NCBI GenBank assembly: GCA_049997955.1
Contig: JAEBDY010000013.1
Span: forward strand, 62,001 to 126,000
Reading direction: 5' to 3'
DNA: 64,000 bases
Source of the DNA: Umezawaea sp049997955
Lineage (GTDB): Bacteria > Actinomycetota > Actinomycetes > Mycobacteriales > Pseudonocardiaceae
Part shown: positions 48,691 to 57,435 of the stretch, in pieces
Numbering within the stretch: position 1 is the first letter of the stretch
Layout of the letters: each line of letters starts with the position of its first letter
Notes under the pieces: generated by a model
The model's input: only the letters and a program-made list of their open reading frames with translations
Databases searched by the model: none
Told to the model about the DNA's origin: nothing
Made by a program: the position numbers and the translations under genes

Positions 48691-49926
48691 GTGTCACGAC
48701 ATAGCGTGCCGATCGTGACCAGTGCCGTCTTCGACCAGCAGGACCCGGCGTTCATCGCGGATCCGTACCCCGTCTTCGCCGCCCTGCGCGAGCGCGGCGA
48801 GGTGCACTGGCACGAGGACATGGGGATCGCGCTCACCGTGTCGCACGCCGCGAGTTCCGCCGTGCTGCGCCACCGCGGGCTCGGCCGCGTCTGGTCGGAC
48901 GTGAAGCCCGTGGAAGCGTTCACCTCGTTCAACCTCCTGCACCGCAACTCGCTGCTGGAGAACGAACCGCCGACCCACGGCAGGCTGCGGCGGCTGGTCG
49001 CCGCCGCGTTCGGCCGCGGTCACGTGGAACGGCTGAGACCCTGGATCGCGGACCTGTCCGACCGCCTGGTCGACGAGCTGTGCGCGAAGATCGCCGACCA
49101 GGGCTCCGCCGACCTGCTGGCCCACGTGGCCGCGCCGCTGCCGGTCGAGGTGATCGCCGAACTGCTGGGCGTCCCCGCCTCCGAGCGGGCGCTGCTGCAA
49201 CCGTGGTCGAACGCGATCGTGAAGATGTACGAGTTCGGCCTGGCGCAGGACAAGAAGGACGCCGCCGAGCGCGCCGCGACCGAGTTCGTCGCCTACCTGC
49301 GCGAGCTGATCGCGTTGCGGCGCAAGGACCCCGGCGACGACCTGGTGAGCGATCTGGTGGCGGTGACCGACACCGACGGCGGCAAGCTCACCGAGGACGA
49401 GCTGGTCGCCACGGCCGTGCTGCTGCTCATGGCGGGCCACGAGGCCACCGTGAACGTCATCGGCAACGGCGTCCTCGCCCTCGTGCGCCACCCCGACCAG
49501 TGGCGGCGGCTCCTCGCCGATCCCGCGCTGCTGCCCACCGCGGCCGAGGAGCTGATCCGCTTCGACTCGCCGTTGCAGCTGTTCGAGCGCACCGCGACCA
49601 CCGAGGTCGAGATCGCCGGGTACTCGTTGAAGCCGGGCGACAAGATCGCCGCCCTGCTCGGCGCGGCCGCCCGCGACCCGCTCGTGTTCACCGCGCCCGA
49701 CACGCTCGACATCGGCCGCTTCCCCAACCAGCACCTGGGTTTCGGCGCGGGCATCCACTACTGCCTCGGTGCGCCCCTGGCGCGGATCGAGGTCGAGGCC
49801 GCGCTGTCGGCTCTGGTCCGGAAGCTGCCCGGCGCGGAACTCGCGGCGGAACCCCGCAGGCGCGCGGAGTTCGTCATCCGCGGCCTGCACGAACTGCCGC
49901 TCACGGGTACCGGCGCGGGAGCTTGA
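48691..49926 (+). CDS. Cytochrome P450
   Basis: A 411-residue P450 with the I-helix LLLMAGHEATVN (AGHExT), K-helix EELIR, and heme loop LGFGAGIHYCLGAPLAR with the cysteine ligand. PTHGRLRRLVAAAF near residue 90 is the C-helix heme-propionate motif. No redox partner gene is adjacent. Possible starts are GTG 48691, 48706 and 48715; none has a good ribosome site. Its 3' end overlaps the convergent GDPD gene by 26 bases. It is only distantly similar in sequence to the P450 at 15496. Substrate unknown. Confidence 0.93.
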   Translation: MSRHSVPIVTSAVFDQQDPAFIADPYPVFAALRERGEVHWHEDMGIALTVSHAASSAVLRHRGLGRVWSDVKPVEAFTSFNLLHRNSLLENEPPTHGRLRRLVAAAFGRGHVERLRPWIADLSDRLVDELCAKIADQGSADLLAHVAAPLPVEVIAELLGVPASERALLQPWSNAIVKMYEFGLAQDKKDAAERAATEFVAYLRELIALRRKDPGDDLVSDLVAVTDTDGGKLTEDELVATAVLLLMAGHEATVNVIGNGVLALVRHPDQWRRLLADPALLPTAAEELIRFDSPLQLFERTATTEVEIAGYSLKPGDKIAALLGAAARDPLVFTAPDTLDIGRFPNQHLGFGAGIHYCLGAPLARIEVEAALSALVRKLPGAELAAEPRRRAEFVIRGLHELPLTGTGAGA

Positions 49927-50905
49927 AGCCCCGCTCGGCCAGCACGGCGCGGAGGCGGTCCGGGTAGTCGGTGATCAGCCCGTCGACCCCGTCGTCGATC
50001 AGCTTGTTCATGGTCGCCGGGTCGTTGACGGTCCACGGGACGACCTCGATGCGGGCCCGGTGCGCCTCGTCCACCAGGGCTTTCGTGGTGAACGGGACGT
50101 AGTTCGGGTCGCCGATCCTCCCGTTCTGCGGGTTGCCGTGGACCGGGGAGAGGGCGCGAGCGCCGAAGCTCTTCACCGCTCGGACCGGGCTGCCGCCGAA
50201 GTCCGCGAGGTCGAGGCCGCCGAGCCACGGGGAGCCGGGGCGGAGGAACTCCGGCTGGGTCAGGGCCACCAGTCCGATGCGGGGTTCCACCTGGCGCATC
50301 CGGATCAGGGCTCCCCAGTCGAAGCTCTGCACAGTGGTGTTGCGCAGGTAACCGGAGCGGCGGATCTCGCGGGCGGCGACCTGGACGAACTGCTCACGCG
50401 GCGCGGTCTCGTGCGGCGCGGCGGCCTCCACCTTGGTCTCGACGTTGAACCGGATGCCGTGCGCGCGGTGGCGGCGGGCGAGGTCGAAGACCTCCCGCAG
50501 GGTCGGCATCCGCGCGCCGGGCGACAACTCCTGGTCCGGGTACTGCTCCCAGCGGCGGGAGCCGCAGTCGAGGGTGCGGACCTGGGCGAACGTCAGGTCC
50601 TTCACGTACTTGCCCGCGTAAGGGAACGCCGGGTCACCGGGCGTGGCGGGGGCGGTGTCGACGCACTTCGCCGGGTTCGTCTTCCGGTCGTGCGTCACGA
50701 CCTCACGGCCGTCCGAGGTGATCTGGATGTCCAGTTCGAGCGTGGTCACACCGACCTGGAGGGCCTTCTCGAACGCGGCCAGGGTGCTCTCGACGGTGAG
50801 CCCGATACCGCCCCGGTGGGCTTGGAGGTCGAACTCCCGACCGTGGGCGTCAGCGACGCCGGGGACCAGCAAACCGATCGCAACCGCTACCGCGAGTGCC
50901 CGCAT
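49901..50905 (-). CDS. Secreted glycerophosphodiester phosphodiesterase
   Basis: A 334-residue GDPD with a cleavable signal peptide (MRALAVAVAIGLLVPGVADA). Mature-part motifs are DLQAHRGGIGLTVESTLAAFE (His), TTLELDIQITSDGREVVTHD (Glu, Asp, second His), and RFNVETKVE (Glu, Lys). It is longer than the cytoplasmic enzyme at 47802 and contains extra loops such as NPAKCVDTAPATPGDPAFPYAGKY near residues 77-100. It probably recovers glycerol phosphate from outside lipids. Convergent with, and overlapping, the P450 gene. Confidence 0.93.
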   Translation of the reverse strand: MRALAVAVAIGLLVPGVADAHGREFDLQAHRGGIGLTVESTLAAFEKALQVGVTTLELDIQITSDGREVVTHDRKTNPAKCVDTAPATPGDPAFPYAGKYVKDLTFAQVRTLDCGSRRWEQYPDQELSPGARMPTLREVFDLARRHRAHGIRFNVETKVEAAAPHETAPREQFVQVAAREIRRSGYLRNTTVQSFDWGALIRMRQVEPRIGLVALTQPEFLRPGSPWLGGLDLADFGGSPVRAVKSFGARALSPVHGNPQNGRIGDPNYVPFTTKALVDEAHRARIEVVPWTVNDPATMNKLIDDGVDGLITDYPDRLRAVLAERGFKLPRRYP

Positions 50906-50970
50906 GACTCCACCGTGGCAGACCGAGGTGGCCGTGCGGTAGCGGCGAGTTGGCCGCTGGATGTTGACCG

Positions 50971-51162
50971 CTAGATGTGGGCCGCGAGGAAGGCAGACCA
51001 GGCGGATTCGGGGAACGCCAGGACGCCGGCGCCAATGTTCTTGGAGTCCCGCACAGCAACCAGCGGACCGGTGAAGGCGACCTCGACGCAGTTGTCGTTG
51101 TTGCCGCTGCCGCTACGGCTGCTCTTGCGCCACACCGCGTTAGCAAAGTCCACAGTGGACAC
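50971..51162 (-). CDS. DUF397 domain protein (partner of XRE/DUF5753 regulator)
   Basis: A 63-residue protein, VSTVDFANAVWRKSSRSGSGNNDNCVEVAF then VAVRDSKNIGAGVLAFPESAWSAF, a textbook DUF397 domain. GTG 51162 is chosen because family members start like this; a GTG at 51180 overlaps the regulator stop. DUF397 proteins are encoded beside XRE-DUF5753 regulators in large numbers in actinomycetes (as with BldB-like, WhiJ-type pairs) and probably bind and modulate them. Confidence 0.9.
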   Translation of the reverse strand: MSTVDFANAVWRKSSRSGSGNNDNCVEVAFTGPLVAVRDSKNIGAGVLAFPESAWSAFLAAHI

Positions 51163-51176
51163 TGTGATCGCCTCTT

Positions 51177-52019
51177 TCACTCAGGCAGGTACTCGGCGAG
51201 CACGCGCTCGATCAGTGCGACCGAGTCGGTGGGCGATAGCGCCCTGGATGCCAGGTGCTCGAACATGAGTTTAGCCTCAGACACCTCATCGGTGGCTTCG
51301 ATGTGCAGAGAGCCGGTGGCGTGTGAAACGTAGAGCACCTCGGGATCGACTTCCTCGGGGAACCCCAGCAAGGTGAAAGCGCCGAGCATTCCATCGTGCG
51401 CACCCAATCGGTTGGGCAGAACCCGCAAGGTGACCTGGGACAAGGTGCTCGCCAGCAGCAGATGCCGCAACTGCTTGCGCATGACATCGCCGCCGCCGAC
51501 CTGCTTGCGCAGCACAGCCTCATCTATGACAGCGATCAACTCCAGAGGGTCCTCCGAGTCGGTCAGCCGCAACTGTCGGATGAGTCGAACCTTGACCTGG
51601 TTCTCGAACTGCGCAGCTGATTGCGGCAGACGACGTGCGTCGAACAGCGCTCGCATGTAAGCCTCGATCTGCAACAGACCCGGTATGTAGACCAGGGACA
51701 GCTCCCGCACGACCGATGCCTCTGTTTCCACGTCGATGTACCCGAGGTCCTGCAATCCATAAGCCACCCACCAACCTGGCTTCGCCGCGCGGCGGGTCTG
51801 TTCGACGAGGTCGGGGTCGTACTGGTCGTAGAGGTCCATCATCGAGCGGACCAGGTGGATGTCCGCGCGGGTTTCGCCCTGTTCCAGGCGGTGCAGGGTG
51901 CTGCGGGTCTTGTCGAGGGCCGCCGCCGCGTCGTCCAGGGTCATTCGCGCTTTCACGCGCATCGCCTGGAGTCGGGCCCCTAGTCGGCGGCGGCGAAACG
52001 GCGGGCGCGTCGGCATCAC
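51177..52019 (-). CDS. XRE-family regulator with DUF5753 domain (WhiJ/Scr1-like)
   Basis: A 280-residue regulator. The N-terminal HTH (RLGARLQAMRVKARMTLDDAAAALDKTRSTLHRLEQGET) is followed by the DUF5753 domain (EASVVRELSLVYIPGLLQIEAYMRALF, LIAVIDEAVLRKQVGG, LGFPEEVDPEVLYVSH). The pair with DUF397 downstream is a common actinobacterial module in development or secondary metabolism control. GC content appears to fall from about 67-73% over the HTH part to about 57-65% over the DUF5753 part near 51780, which may mean domain exchange. Coupled to DUF397. Confidence 0.93.
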   Translation of the reverse strand: MMPTRPPFRRRRLGARLQAMRVKARMTLDDAAAALDKTRSTLHRLEQGETRADIHLVRSMMDLYDQYDPDLVEQTRRAAKPGWWVAYGLQDLGYIDVETEASVVRELSLVYIPGLLQIEAYMRALFDARRLPQSAAQFENQVKVRLIRQLRLTDSEDPLELIAVIDEAVLRKQVGGGDVMRKQLRHLLLASTLSQVTLRVLPNRLGAHDGMLGAFTLLGFPEEVDPEVLYVSHATGSLHIEATDEVSEAKLMFEHLASRALSPTDSVALIERVLAEYLPE

Positions 52020-52081
52020 CCGATTATGGCCACGGGAAATGCAGGAGCGGGATTTCCACTTTCCTTCACCGGATCGAGTGG

Positions 52082-52342
52082 ATGTCCCGTGTGGACGATG
52101 GTGTCATGGAGGCAGCCCTTTTCGCACTGGTGACCGACGAGGCCACGCTGTTCGCGTTCGGCATCGAGATCTCGGACGGCGACAAGACCGAAGTCGTGGT
52201 GTACCGGCGTGATCCGGACACGCGCAGGACGATGTTCGGCGTGCACGACTCGGTCGAGCGGGCCGTTCGGCACTACTCGCGGATGGTTCCGGTGGACGTG
52301 CTGTGGTCGCCGGACGACTGGGAGAACGACCTGGTGGGTTAG
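52082..52342 (+). CDS. Small protein of unknown function
   Basis: An 86-residue acidic protein (EAALFALVTDEATLFAFGIEISDGDKTEVVVYRR, SVERAVRHYSRMVPVDVLWSPDDWENDL). It is likely globular with mixed strands and helices. No family recognised. Starts at ATG 52082, GTG 52091 or ATG 52106 are possible and none has a strong ribosome site. It diverges from the XRE regulator and overlaps the convergent DUF4328 gene by 4 bases. Confidence 0.65.
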   Translation: MSRVDDGVMEAALFALVTDEATLFAFGIEISDGDKTEVVVYRRDPDTRRTMFGVHDSVERAVRHYSRMVPVDVLWSPDDWENDLVG

Positions 52343-53241
52343 CGCGCCGACCCGGCGTAGCGGTGGGCGCGCAGCGCGGGCTCCGGGGCGTCCTTGACGC
52401 CGACCACGCGCATGAACCGCACGGCGGACGGGTCGACCGGCAGCAGCAGCGTGGTGATGCGGCGGACGACCAGGGTCGTCGTGATCGCCACGGCGGCGGC
52501 GAGCAGGTCGGCGAACGCGTGCAGGAGGACGCCGTCGGCGAGCGCCTGGACGCTGGAGCGGAACGACCAGAGCAGGGTGAACGCGACGAACAGGCCGGTG
52601 CCGACCCACAGGCCCCACCAGATCCGGAGCAGCCTGGACGGGGTGGGGCGGCGGTCGGCAGGCTCGCGGAGGGCGGCGTGCTCCAGTTCGGCCGCGACGG
52701 AGCCGGGGACGACGAGGTTCACGCCGGGCACGACGAGGCCGATGACGACCTGCGCGTCCGAGCGGGACGGGGCGTAGCCCGCGGCGTCGGCCGCCGCGTC
52801 GCGGGCTCGGCGCAGCCAGAGGAGGGTCAGCACGATGGCCAGCGCCGACGCGACCCACGAGACCACGGACGACGAGACGACCATGGCGTCGGACAGGCCG
52901 ACCGTGGTCGGGGACAGTGCGCCGTAGCGGCTGAGCATGAGCAGCACGTACCGCCAGATCTCGCTGCCCGCCGCCCAGACGGCCGTCACGACGGCGAGAC
53001 CGAGCGCGTTCGTGGCGGCACGGGCTCGGGTCCGGACCTGGTCGACCGAGACCGGGGCCTTGGCGTCGCCCATGACCGACGTCGGCCAGCGCCACGCGAG
53101 CAGCGGGAAACCCCACCTCGGCGGCACGGGGTACGACGGCGGGCCCTGGTAGCGCGGGGTGAACCGCGGCTGCCGACGCTGGTAGGCGCCGGGTGGCGCG
53201 GTCGCCACCCAGTCCACGCGCATCGGCCGCAGCGGTTGCAT
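52339..53241 (-). CDS. DUF4328 membrane protein
   Basis: A 300-residue membrane protein. A proline-rich cytoplasmic N-terminus (about 1-70, YQRRQPRFTPRYQGPPSYPVPPR) precedes four membrane segments at about 78-102, 122-145, 200-222 and 232-256, with WLRRARDAAADAAGYAPSRSDAQVVIGLVVPGVNLVVPG between the second and third. This arrangement, and the W-x-R-R-A-R motif, is that of DUF4328. Function unknown. It lies 2 bases from the rhodanese gene on the same strand. Confidence 0.85.
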   Translation of the reverse strand: MQPLRPMRVDWVATAPPGAYQRRQPRFTPRYQGPPSYPVPPRWGFPLLAWRWPTSVMGDAKAPVSVDQVRTRARAATNALGLAVVTAVWAAGSEIWRYVLLMLSRYGALSPTTVGLSDAMVVSSSVVSWVASALAIVLTLLWLRRARDAAADAAGYAPSRSDAQVVIGLVVPGVNLVVPGSVAAELEHAALREPADRRPTPSRLLRIWWGLWVGTGLFVAFTLLWSFRSSVQALADGVLLHAFADLLAAAVAITTTLVVRRITTLLLPVDPSAVRFMRVVGVKDAPEPALRAHRYAGSAR

Positions 53242-53243
53242 GA

Positions 53244-53582
53244 TCAGATGACCTCGGGTCCCGCGCCGTCCACGCCACCGACCAGCGGGCGGCCCTGGGC
53301 GGACCAGTGCTGCATCCCGCCGTCGACGTTCACGGCGTCCCAGCCGTTCGCGTTGAGGTACTGGGTGACCCGGGCGGACCGGCCTCCGACGCGGCAGACC
53401 ACGTAGAACTCGCTGTCGGCCGGCAGCTCCTCAAGCCTGCTCGCCAGCTCGCTCATCGGGATGTGCAGCGCGTCCGGGGCGTGCCCGGCTTCCCACTCGT
53501 CCGCTTCGCGCACGTCGAGCAGCACCTTGCCCTCGGGCAGCTCGACGGGGACATCGGACACTTCGACGGTCGGCACGGTCAC
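53244..53582 (-). CDS. Rhodanese domain protein
   Basis: A 112-residue single rhodanese domain. LLDVREADEWEAGHAPDALHIPM is the conserved N-terminal signature and the active-site loop is VVCRVGGRSA, with the persulfide-forming cysteine. It would transfer sulfur to a thiol acceptor. GTG 53582 (VTVPTVEVSD) is preferred over 53603. It is followed by the DUF4328 gene. Confidence 0.9.
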   Translation of the reverse strand: MTVPTVEVSDVPVELPEGKVLLDVREADEWEAGHAPDALHIPMSELASRLEELPADSEFYVVCRVGGRSARVTQYLNANGWDAVNVDGGMQHWSAQGRPLVGGVDGAGPEVI

Positions 53583-53631
53583 GCCGCAATGGTGCCACGC
53601 CACCAGGTCGGGCGAGTGTGAGGAACCCGGC

Positions 53632-54558
53632 TCACCCCGCCGCCCTCGCGACGACCTCCCCGATCGCCATGAGCTGGTCGTCGCTCAACGGCAGCGTCTG
53701 CCGCCCCGCGCCGAAGCGGTCGAACGCCGTGCCCTCGCCGTTCACCCGGAAGTCGCGGCTGCCGAAGTTGCGCTGCACGACCTCCACGACGACCCCGTTC
53801 GGGCGGTAGATCCGCAACGACTGCCCCAACGACTGGAACGGCTCCGACGGCACGGCCGAGGAGTACTGGACCACGGTGCCGTCGTCCTGGACCTGGCGGA
53901 TCGGCGGCTCGCAGTTGCCGTGGACGAAGGCGTCCTGGTCCGCCGCCGCCAGCGGCGTGCCCCCGTACGTCCCCTCGGTGATCGTCACGCTGCCGGTGCC
54001 CCCGACGTCGGTCACGTCGATCCACCGGTGGTGCGAGGTGGCGTTCACCGCGGTCGACCGCAGGACGGCGGTCTGCGGGCCGCTCGCCACCGCGAGCCCG
54101 GCGACCAGCCCCACCGCCCTGTCGAACTCCTCCGCCACGGCGGGCGTCACGGGGCCGCCCTCGAACCGGGCCGCCTGCTGGCCCAGGTGGGATTCGCACA
54201 GCGGGAGCGCCAGGACGGCACGTCCGGGCCCCGGCGGCGCGGACGCCGCTGGCTGCCAGGTGCCGTACGGCACCTGAGGGGGCAGATCGGCCGTCGGCCA
54301 GGGCTCCACCTTGTTCAGCGTGTTCGTGGTCGTCACGGCGGGCCCGTCGAGGGCGGGTGGCAGCGACGTCGGCACCGCACGCAGCGCAAACGCGGTGAAA
54401 CCCGCTCCCGCGACCACGGCGACCACTCCCGCCGCGGCTCCGGCGCGCAGCGCGTACACCCGCCGCCTGCCGCGGCGCAGCACGTCGTCCAGCTCGGTCG
54501 TACTCGGGGGAACGGGCACGTCGGCCACCGATCGCAGTTCCTGTTCGATGTCCCTCAT
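53632..54558 (-). CDS. Single-pass membrane protein paired with SigE-type sigma factor
   Basis: A 308-residue protein with a cytoplasmic N-terminus (DIEQELRSVADVPVPPSTTELDDVLRRGRRR), one membrane segment at about 37-60 and a large extracytoplasmic domain with two cysteines (LALPLCESHLG, HGNCEPPIR). It shares a base with the sigma stop (TGATG), so it is coupled. As with the protein at 44986, an anti-sigma-like role is inferred from position; no zinc anti-sigma motif is visible. Confidence 0.7.
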   Translation of the reverse strand: MRDIEQELRSVADVPVPPSTTELDDVLRRGRRRVYALRAGAAAGVVAVVAGAGFTAFALRAVPTSLPPALDGPAVTTTNTLNKVEPWPTADLPPQVPYGTWQPAASAPPGPGRAVLALPLCESHLGQQAARFEGGPVTPAVAEEFDRAVGLVAGLAVASGPQTAVLRSTAVNATSHHRWIDVTDVGGTGSVTITEGTYGGTPLAAADQDAFVHGNCEPPIRQVQDDGTVVQYSSAVPSEPFQSLGQSLRIYRPNGVVVEVVQRNFGSRDFRVNGEGTAFDRFGAGRQTLPLSDDQLMAIGEVVARAAG

Positions 54559-55049
54559 CAGGCACTCTCCGAGGCGTCGGCGGTGAGGTAGGCGGCGCGC
54601 AGCGCTTGCAGCCCTCTGGCGGTCTGGCTCTTGACGGTGCCGGTCGAGCAGCCCAGCGCTTCCGCGGCCTGCTCGACCGAGAGGTCGTGCACGAACCGGA
54701 GCACCAGCGCGGCCCGCTGCCGGGGCGGGACGTCCTGCAACGCCCGCAGCAGCCCTTGGCGTTCAGGCGCGTCCCGGTCGTGCGACGGGGTGTCCGGCGG
54801 CTCGGCCACCGACCTCTCCCGACCGCGGACCCGTCGTCTCGCGTCGAGGAAGGTCCTGGTCATGACCGTGTGGAGGTACGCGTCGGCGCTGTCCCTGCGG
54901 ATCTTCGGCCACTTCGCGTAGACCTTCACGAACGCGTTCTGGGCGATCTCCTCGGCTTCCGACCAGTTCCCGCACAGCGCGTACGCCGACCGGCGAGCGT
55001 GGTCGAACCGGCTCGTGAAGAACTGGGAGAACTCGTCGTCGCGGCGCAC
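54558..55049 (-). CDS. SigE-family ECF RNA polymerase sigma factor
   Basis: A 163-residue sigma factor: region 2 (FFTSRFDHARRSAYALCGNWSEAEEIAQNAFVKVYAKW) and region 4 (ALQDVPPRQRAALVLRFVHDLSVEQAAEALGCSTGTVKSQTARGLQAL) are clear. GTG 55049 has AGGAGG 3 bases upstream; GTG 55085 is an alternative with looser spacing. A membrane partner gene follows with coupled translation. The long frame running upstream is a shadow of the symporter gene. Confidence 0.9.
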   Translation of the reverse strand: MRRDDEFSQFFTSRFDHARRSAYALCGNWSEAEEIAQNAFVKVYAKWPKIRRDSADAYLHTVMTRTFLDARRRVRGRERSVAEPPDTPSHDRDAPERQGLLRALQDVPPRQRAALVLRFVHDLSVEQAAEALGCSTGTVKSQTARGLQALRAAYLTADASESA

Positions 55050-55171
55050 GGACCTCCTACGCACTTCGCGGAACGGCGGTTGCACGTCCTTTGAGATTTC
55101 TTGAAGGTCGGCGGTCCACCCTGTGCTCGGGGGAAGGAATCCGGCGCTCTGAGGGGTGCGCCGGGAGTCCG

Positions 55172-55222
55172 CAGTCGCGAAAACCCCCACCGGATCCCGT
55201 CCGGTGGGGGTTTTCGCGACTG
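55172..55222. terminator. Long perfect hairpin terminator of the acetate symporter unit
   Basis: A 23-bp perfect stem (55172-55194 with 55200-55222) around the loop TCCCG. The stem contains CCCCCACCGG/CCGGTGGGGG with AAAA/TTTT inside, so each strand gets a T-run. It is 10 bases past the leftward symporter stop and upstream of the sigma gene. Confidence 0.88.
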
Positions 55223-55231
55223 CTCGTGCGA

Positions 55232-56818
55232 CTAGTGAGCGGTGGCCTTCTCGGCGCCGACGCCGGTGAGGGCGCGCACCTCCATCTCCGCGTACTTCGC
55301 CGGGTCCTTCTCCTTCGAGAGGACCGTGCCGAGGTAACCGAGGATGAACGACAGCGGGATGGACACGATGCCGGGGTTCGACAGCGGGAACATGTCGAAG
55401 TCGGCGGTCGGGAACATCGAGGTCGGCTTGCCGGAGACCGCGGGCGACAGGACGATCAGCAGGATCGTCACCGACAGACCGCCGTAGATGCTCCAGAGCG
55501 CGCCCGCGGTGTTGAAGCGCTTCCAGAACAGGGAGTAGAGGATCGTCGGCAGGTTCGCCGAGGCGGCGACCGCGAAGGCCAGCGCCACCAGGAACGCGAT
55601 GTTCTGGCCGTTGGCGGCGATACCGCCGACGATGGCCACGACACCGATCACCACGGCGGTGATCCGGGCGACCCTCACCTCGGCGTTCTTGTCCTCCAGC
55701 TGGCCCTTCTTGATGATGTTCGCGTAGATGTCGTGGGCGAACGACGCCGACGCGGTGATCGTCAACCCGGCCACGACCGCGAGGATCGTGGCGAACGCGA
55801 CCGCGGCGATCAGCCCCAGCAGGATCGGGCCGCCGAGCGCTTCGGCGAGCAGGGGGGCGGCCGAGTTGGCCTTGCCCGGTGCCGCGTTGATCTTGTCCGG
55901 CCCCACCAGCGCGCCCGCGCCGTAGCCGAGGACCAGCGTGAACAGGTAGAAGAGGCCGATCAGCCAGATCGCCCACACCACGGAGCGACGGGCTTCCTTC
56001 GCGGTCGGGACCGTGTAGAAGCGCATCAGGATGTGCGGCAGGCCCGCGGTGCCGAGCACCAGCGCGAGACCGAGGGAGAGGAAGTCGAGCTTCGACGTGC
56101 CGGTCGCGCCGTACTGGAGGCCGGGGCCGAGGATCTTCTCGCCCGCCTTGGGGGCGTTGTCCACAGCCGCGCCGAGCAGCGCCGACAGGTTGAAGCCGTA
56201 CTTGGCCAGCACCCAGATGGTCATGACGCCCGCGCCGATGATCAGCAGCACGGCCTTGATGATCTGCACCCAGGTCGTGCCCTTCATGCCGCCGATCAGC
56301 ACGTACGCGATCATCAGCGCACCGACCACGGCGATCACGAGTGCCTGGCCGCCCTTGCCGGTGATGCCGAGCAGCAGCGCGACGAGACCGCCCGCGCCCG
56401 CCATCTGGGCCAGCAGGTAGAAGAACGACACGGCCATCGTCGACGTGGCAGCCGCGGCGCGCACGGGCTTCTGCCTCATGCGGAACGCCAGCACGTCGCC
56501 CATCGTGTACTTGCCGGTGTTGCGGAGGAGTTCCGCGACCAGCAGCAGGGCAACGAGCCACGCGACCAGGAAGCCGATGGAGTAGAGGAAGCCGTCGTAG
56601 CCGTTCAGCGCGATGGCGCCGGCGATGCCGAGGAACGAGGCGGCGGACAGGTAGTCGCCCGCGATGGCGATGCCGTTCTGCGGGCCGGTGAAGGCGCGGC
56701 CCGCGGCGAGGTAGTCGGCCGCGGTCTTCTGGTTGCGGCTCGCGCGGATGACCACGACGAGGGTGATCGCGACGAAGACGCCGAAGATGCTGATGTTCAG
56801 CACCGCGTTGCTGTTCAC
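55232..56818 (-). CDS. actP: Solute:sodium symporter, acetate permease type
   Basis: A 528-residue transporter of the SSS family with about 13 membrane segments. GDYLSAASFLGIAGAIALNGYDG near residue 54 is the signature unwound helix 1 region, TAGLPHILMRFYTVP (loop typical of ActP/MctC) and AASANLPTILYSLFW are other conserved parts. It would import acetate or related monocarboxylates with sodium. GTG 56818 overlaps the stop of the DUF485 gene. The pair DUF485-ActP is the same as E. coli yjcH-actP. Confidence 0.93.
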   Translation of the reverse strand: MNSNAVLNISIFGVFVAITLVVVIRASRNQKTAADYLAAGRAFTGPQNGIAIAGDYLSAASFLGIAGAIALNGYDGFLYSIGFLVAWLVALLLVAELLRNTGKYTMGDVLAFRMRQKPVRAAAATSTMAVSFFYLLAQMAGAGGLVALLLGITGKGGQALVIAVVGALMIAYVLIGGMKGTTWVQIIKAVLLIIGAGVMTIWVLAKYGFNLSALLGAAVDNAPKAGEKILGPGLQYGATGTSKLDFLSLGLALVLGTAGLPHILMRFYTVPTAKEARRSVVWAIWLIGLFYLFTLVLGYGAGALVGPDKINAAPGKANSAAPLLAEALGGPILLGLIAAVAFATILAVVAGLTITASASFAHDIYANIIKKGQLEDKNAEVRVARITAVVIGVVAIVGGIAANGQNIAFLVALAFAVAASANLPTILYSLFWKRFNTAGALWSIYGGLSVTILLIVLSPAVSGKPTSMFPTADFDMFPLSNPGIVSIPLSFILGYLGTVLSKEKDPAKYAEMEVRALTGVGAEKATAH

Positions 56819-57168
56819 GCCTGACCGCCTTCGAGCTCGTTGCGGATCTTCTCGGCCATGGGGTCGAGGTTCTTGTTGGCGTGCCGCACGTACAGCGTCG
56901 TGATCGCGAACGTCGACACGAACTGGAGGAGCCCGAAGATCAACCCGATGTTGATGTTGCCGATGACCTTGGTCGACATGAAGCCGTGCGCGTAGTCCGC
57001 CAGCAGCACGTAGAGCAGGTACCAGACCAGGAAGAGGCCCGCCATCGGGAAGACGAAGCTGCGCAGCCTGCGACGCAGTTCCACGAATTCGGGACTGGCC
57101 TGGACTTCTTCCCAGTTGTGTTCGCCAACAGGATTCGACTCTGCTGGGGGGTGCTCAGCAGTGCTCAC
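56815..57168 (-). CDS. DUF485 membrane protein (YjcH-like)
   Basis: A 117-residue protein with two membrane segments at about 40-58 and 72-96, after the motif SPEFVELRRRLRSFVFP, which is characteristic of DUF485. It pairs with ActP in E. coli as YjcH and probably assists symporter folding or assembly. GTG 57168 start, coupled to the symporter by a 4-base overlap. Confidence 0.92.
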   Translation of the reverse strand: MSTAEHPPAESNPVGEHNWEEVQASPEFVELRRRLRSFVFPMAGLFLVWYLLYVLLADYAHGFMSTKVIGNINIGLIFGLLQFVSTFAITTLYVRHANKNLDPMAEKIRNELEGGQA

Positions 57169-57435
57169 AGTCCCCTCCTCGCGTCCGTGTCGTAGGTGTC
57201 AGCAACGTGACGGGCACGTGATGCCTCCTGAGTGGTTCAGGTACGGGCTGCACCGTAGAGACCTGCGGCTACTCGCTGTAAGCCCTCGCTGGGTTCATTG
57301 CGCCCAATCCGTCGAGTGATGCGATGAGCGGTACGGATTCGCCCTTCATCGGACAAACCTCGCCGTTAACCAGATCGATACACAGCGACTCACCCGTTTG
57401 AGACCTTGGTAACACTCTGAGGTCACAGACAGGGG
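57169..57435. promoter_or_regulatory. Intergenic region before the DUF485-actP pair
   Basis: 267 bases between the two symporter modules. This must carry the promoter of the DUF485-actP unit and, given the neighbouring LytR-type regulator, is where its binding site might lie. I could not identify a clear paired LytTR repeat or -10/-35 set. Short frames across it are not convincing genes. Confidence 0.35.

Noticed and set aside
57269..57435. Extra gene upstream of DUF485
   Set aside because: The minus-strand frame is only a tail of a shadow frame in the symporter gene; a possible 26-residue ORF lacks a clear ribosome site.
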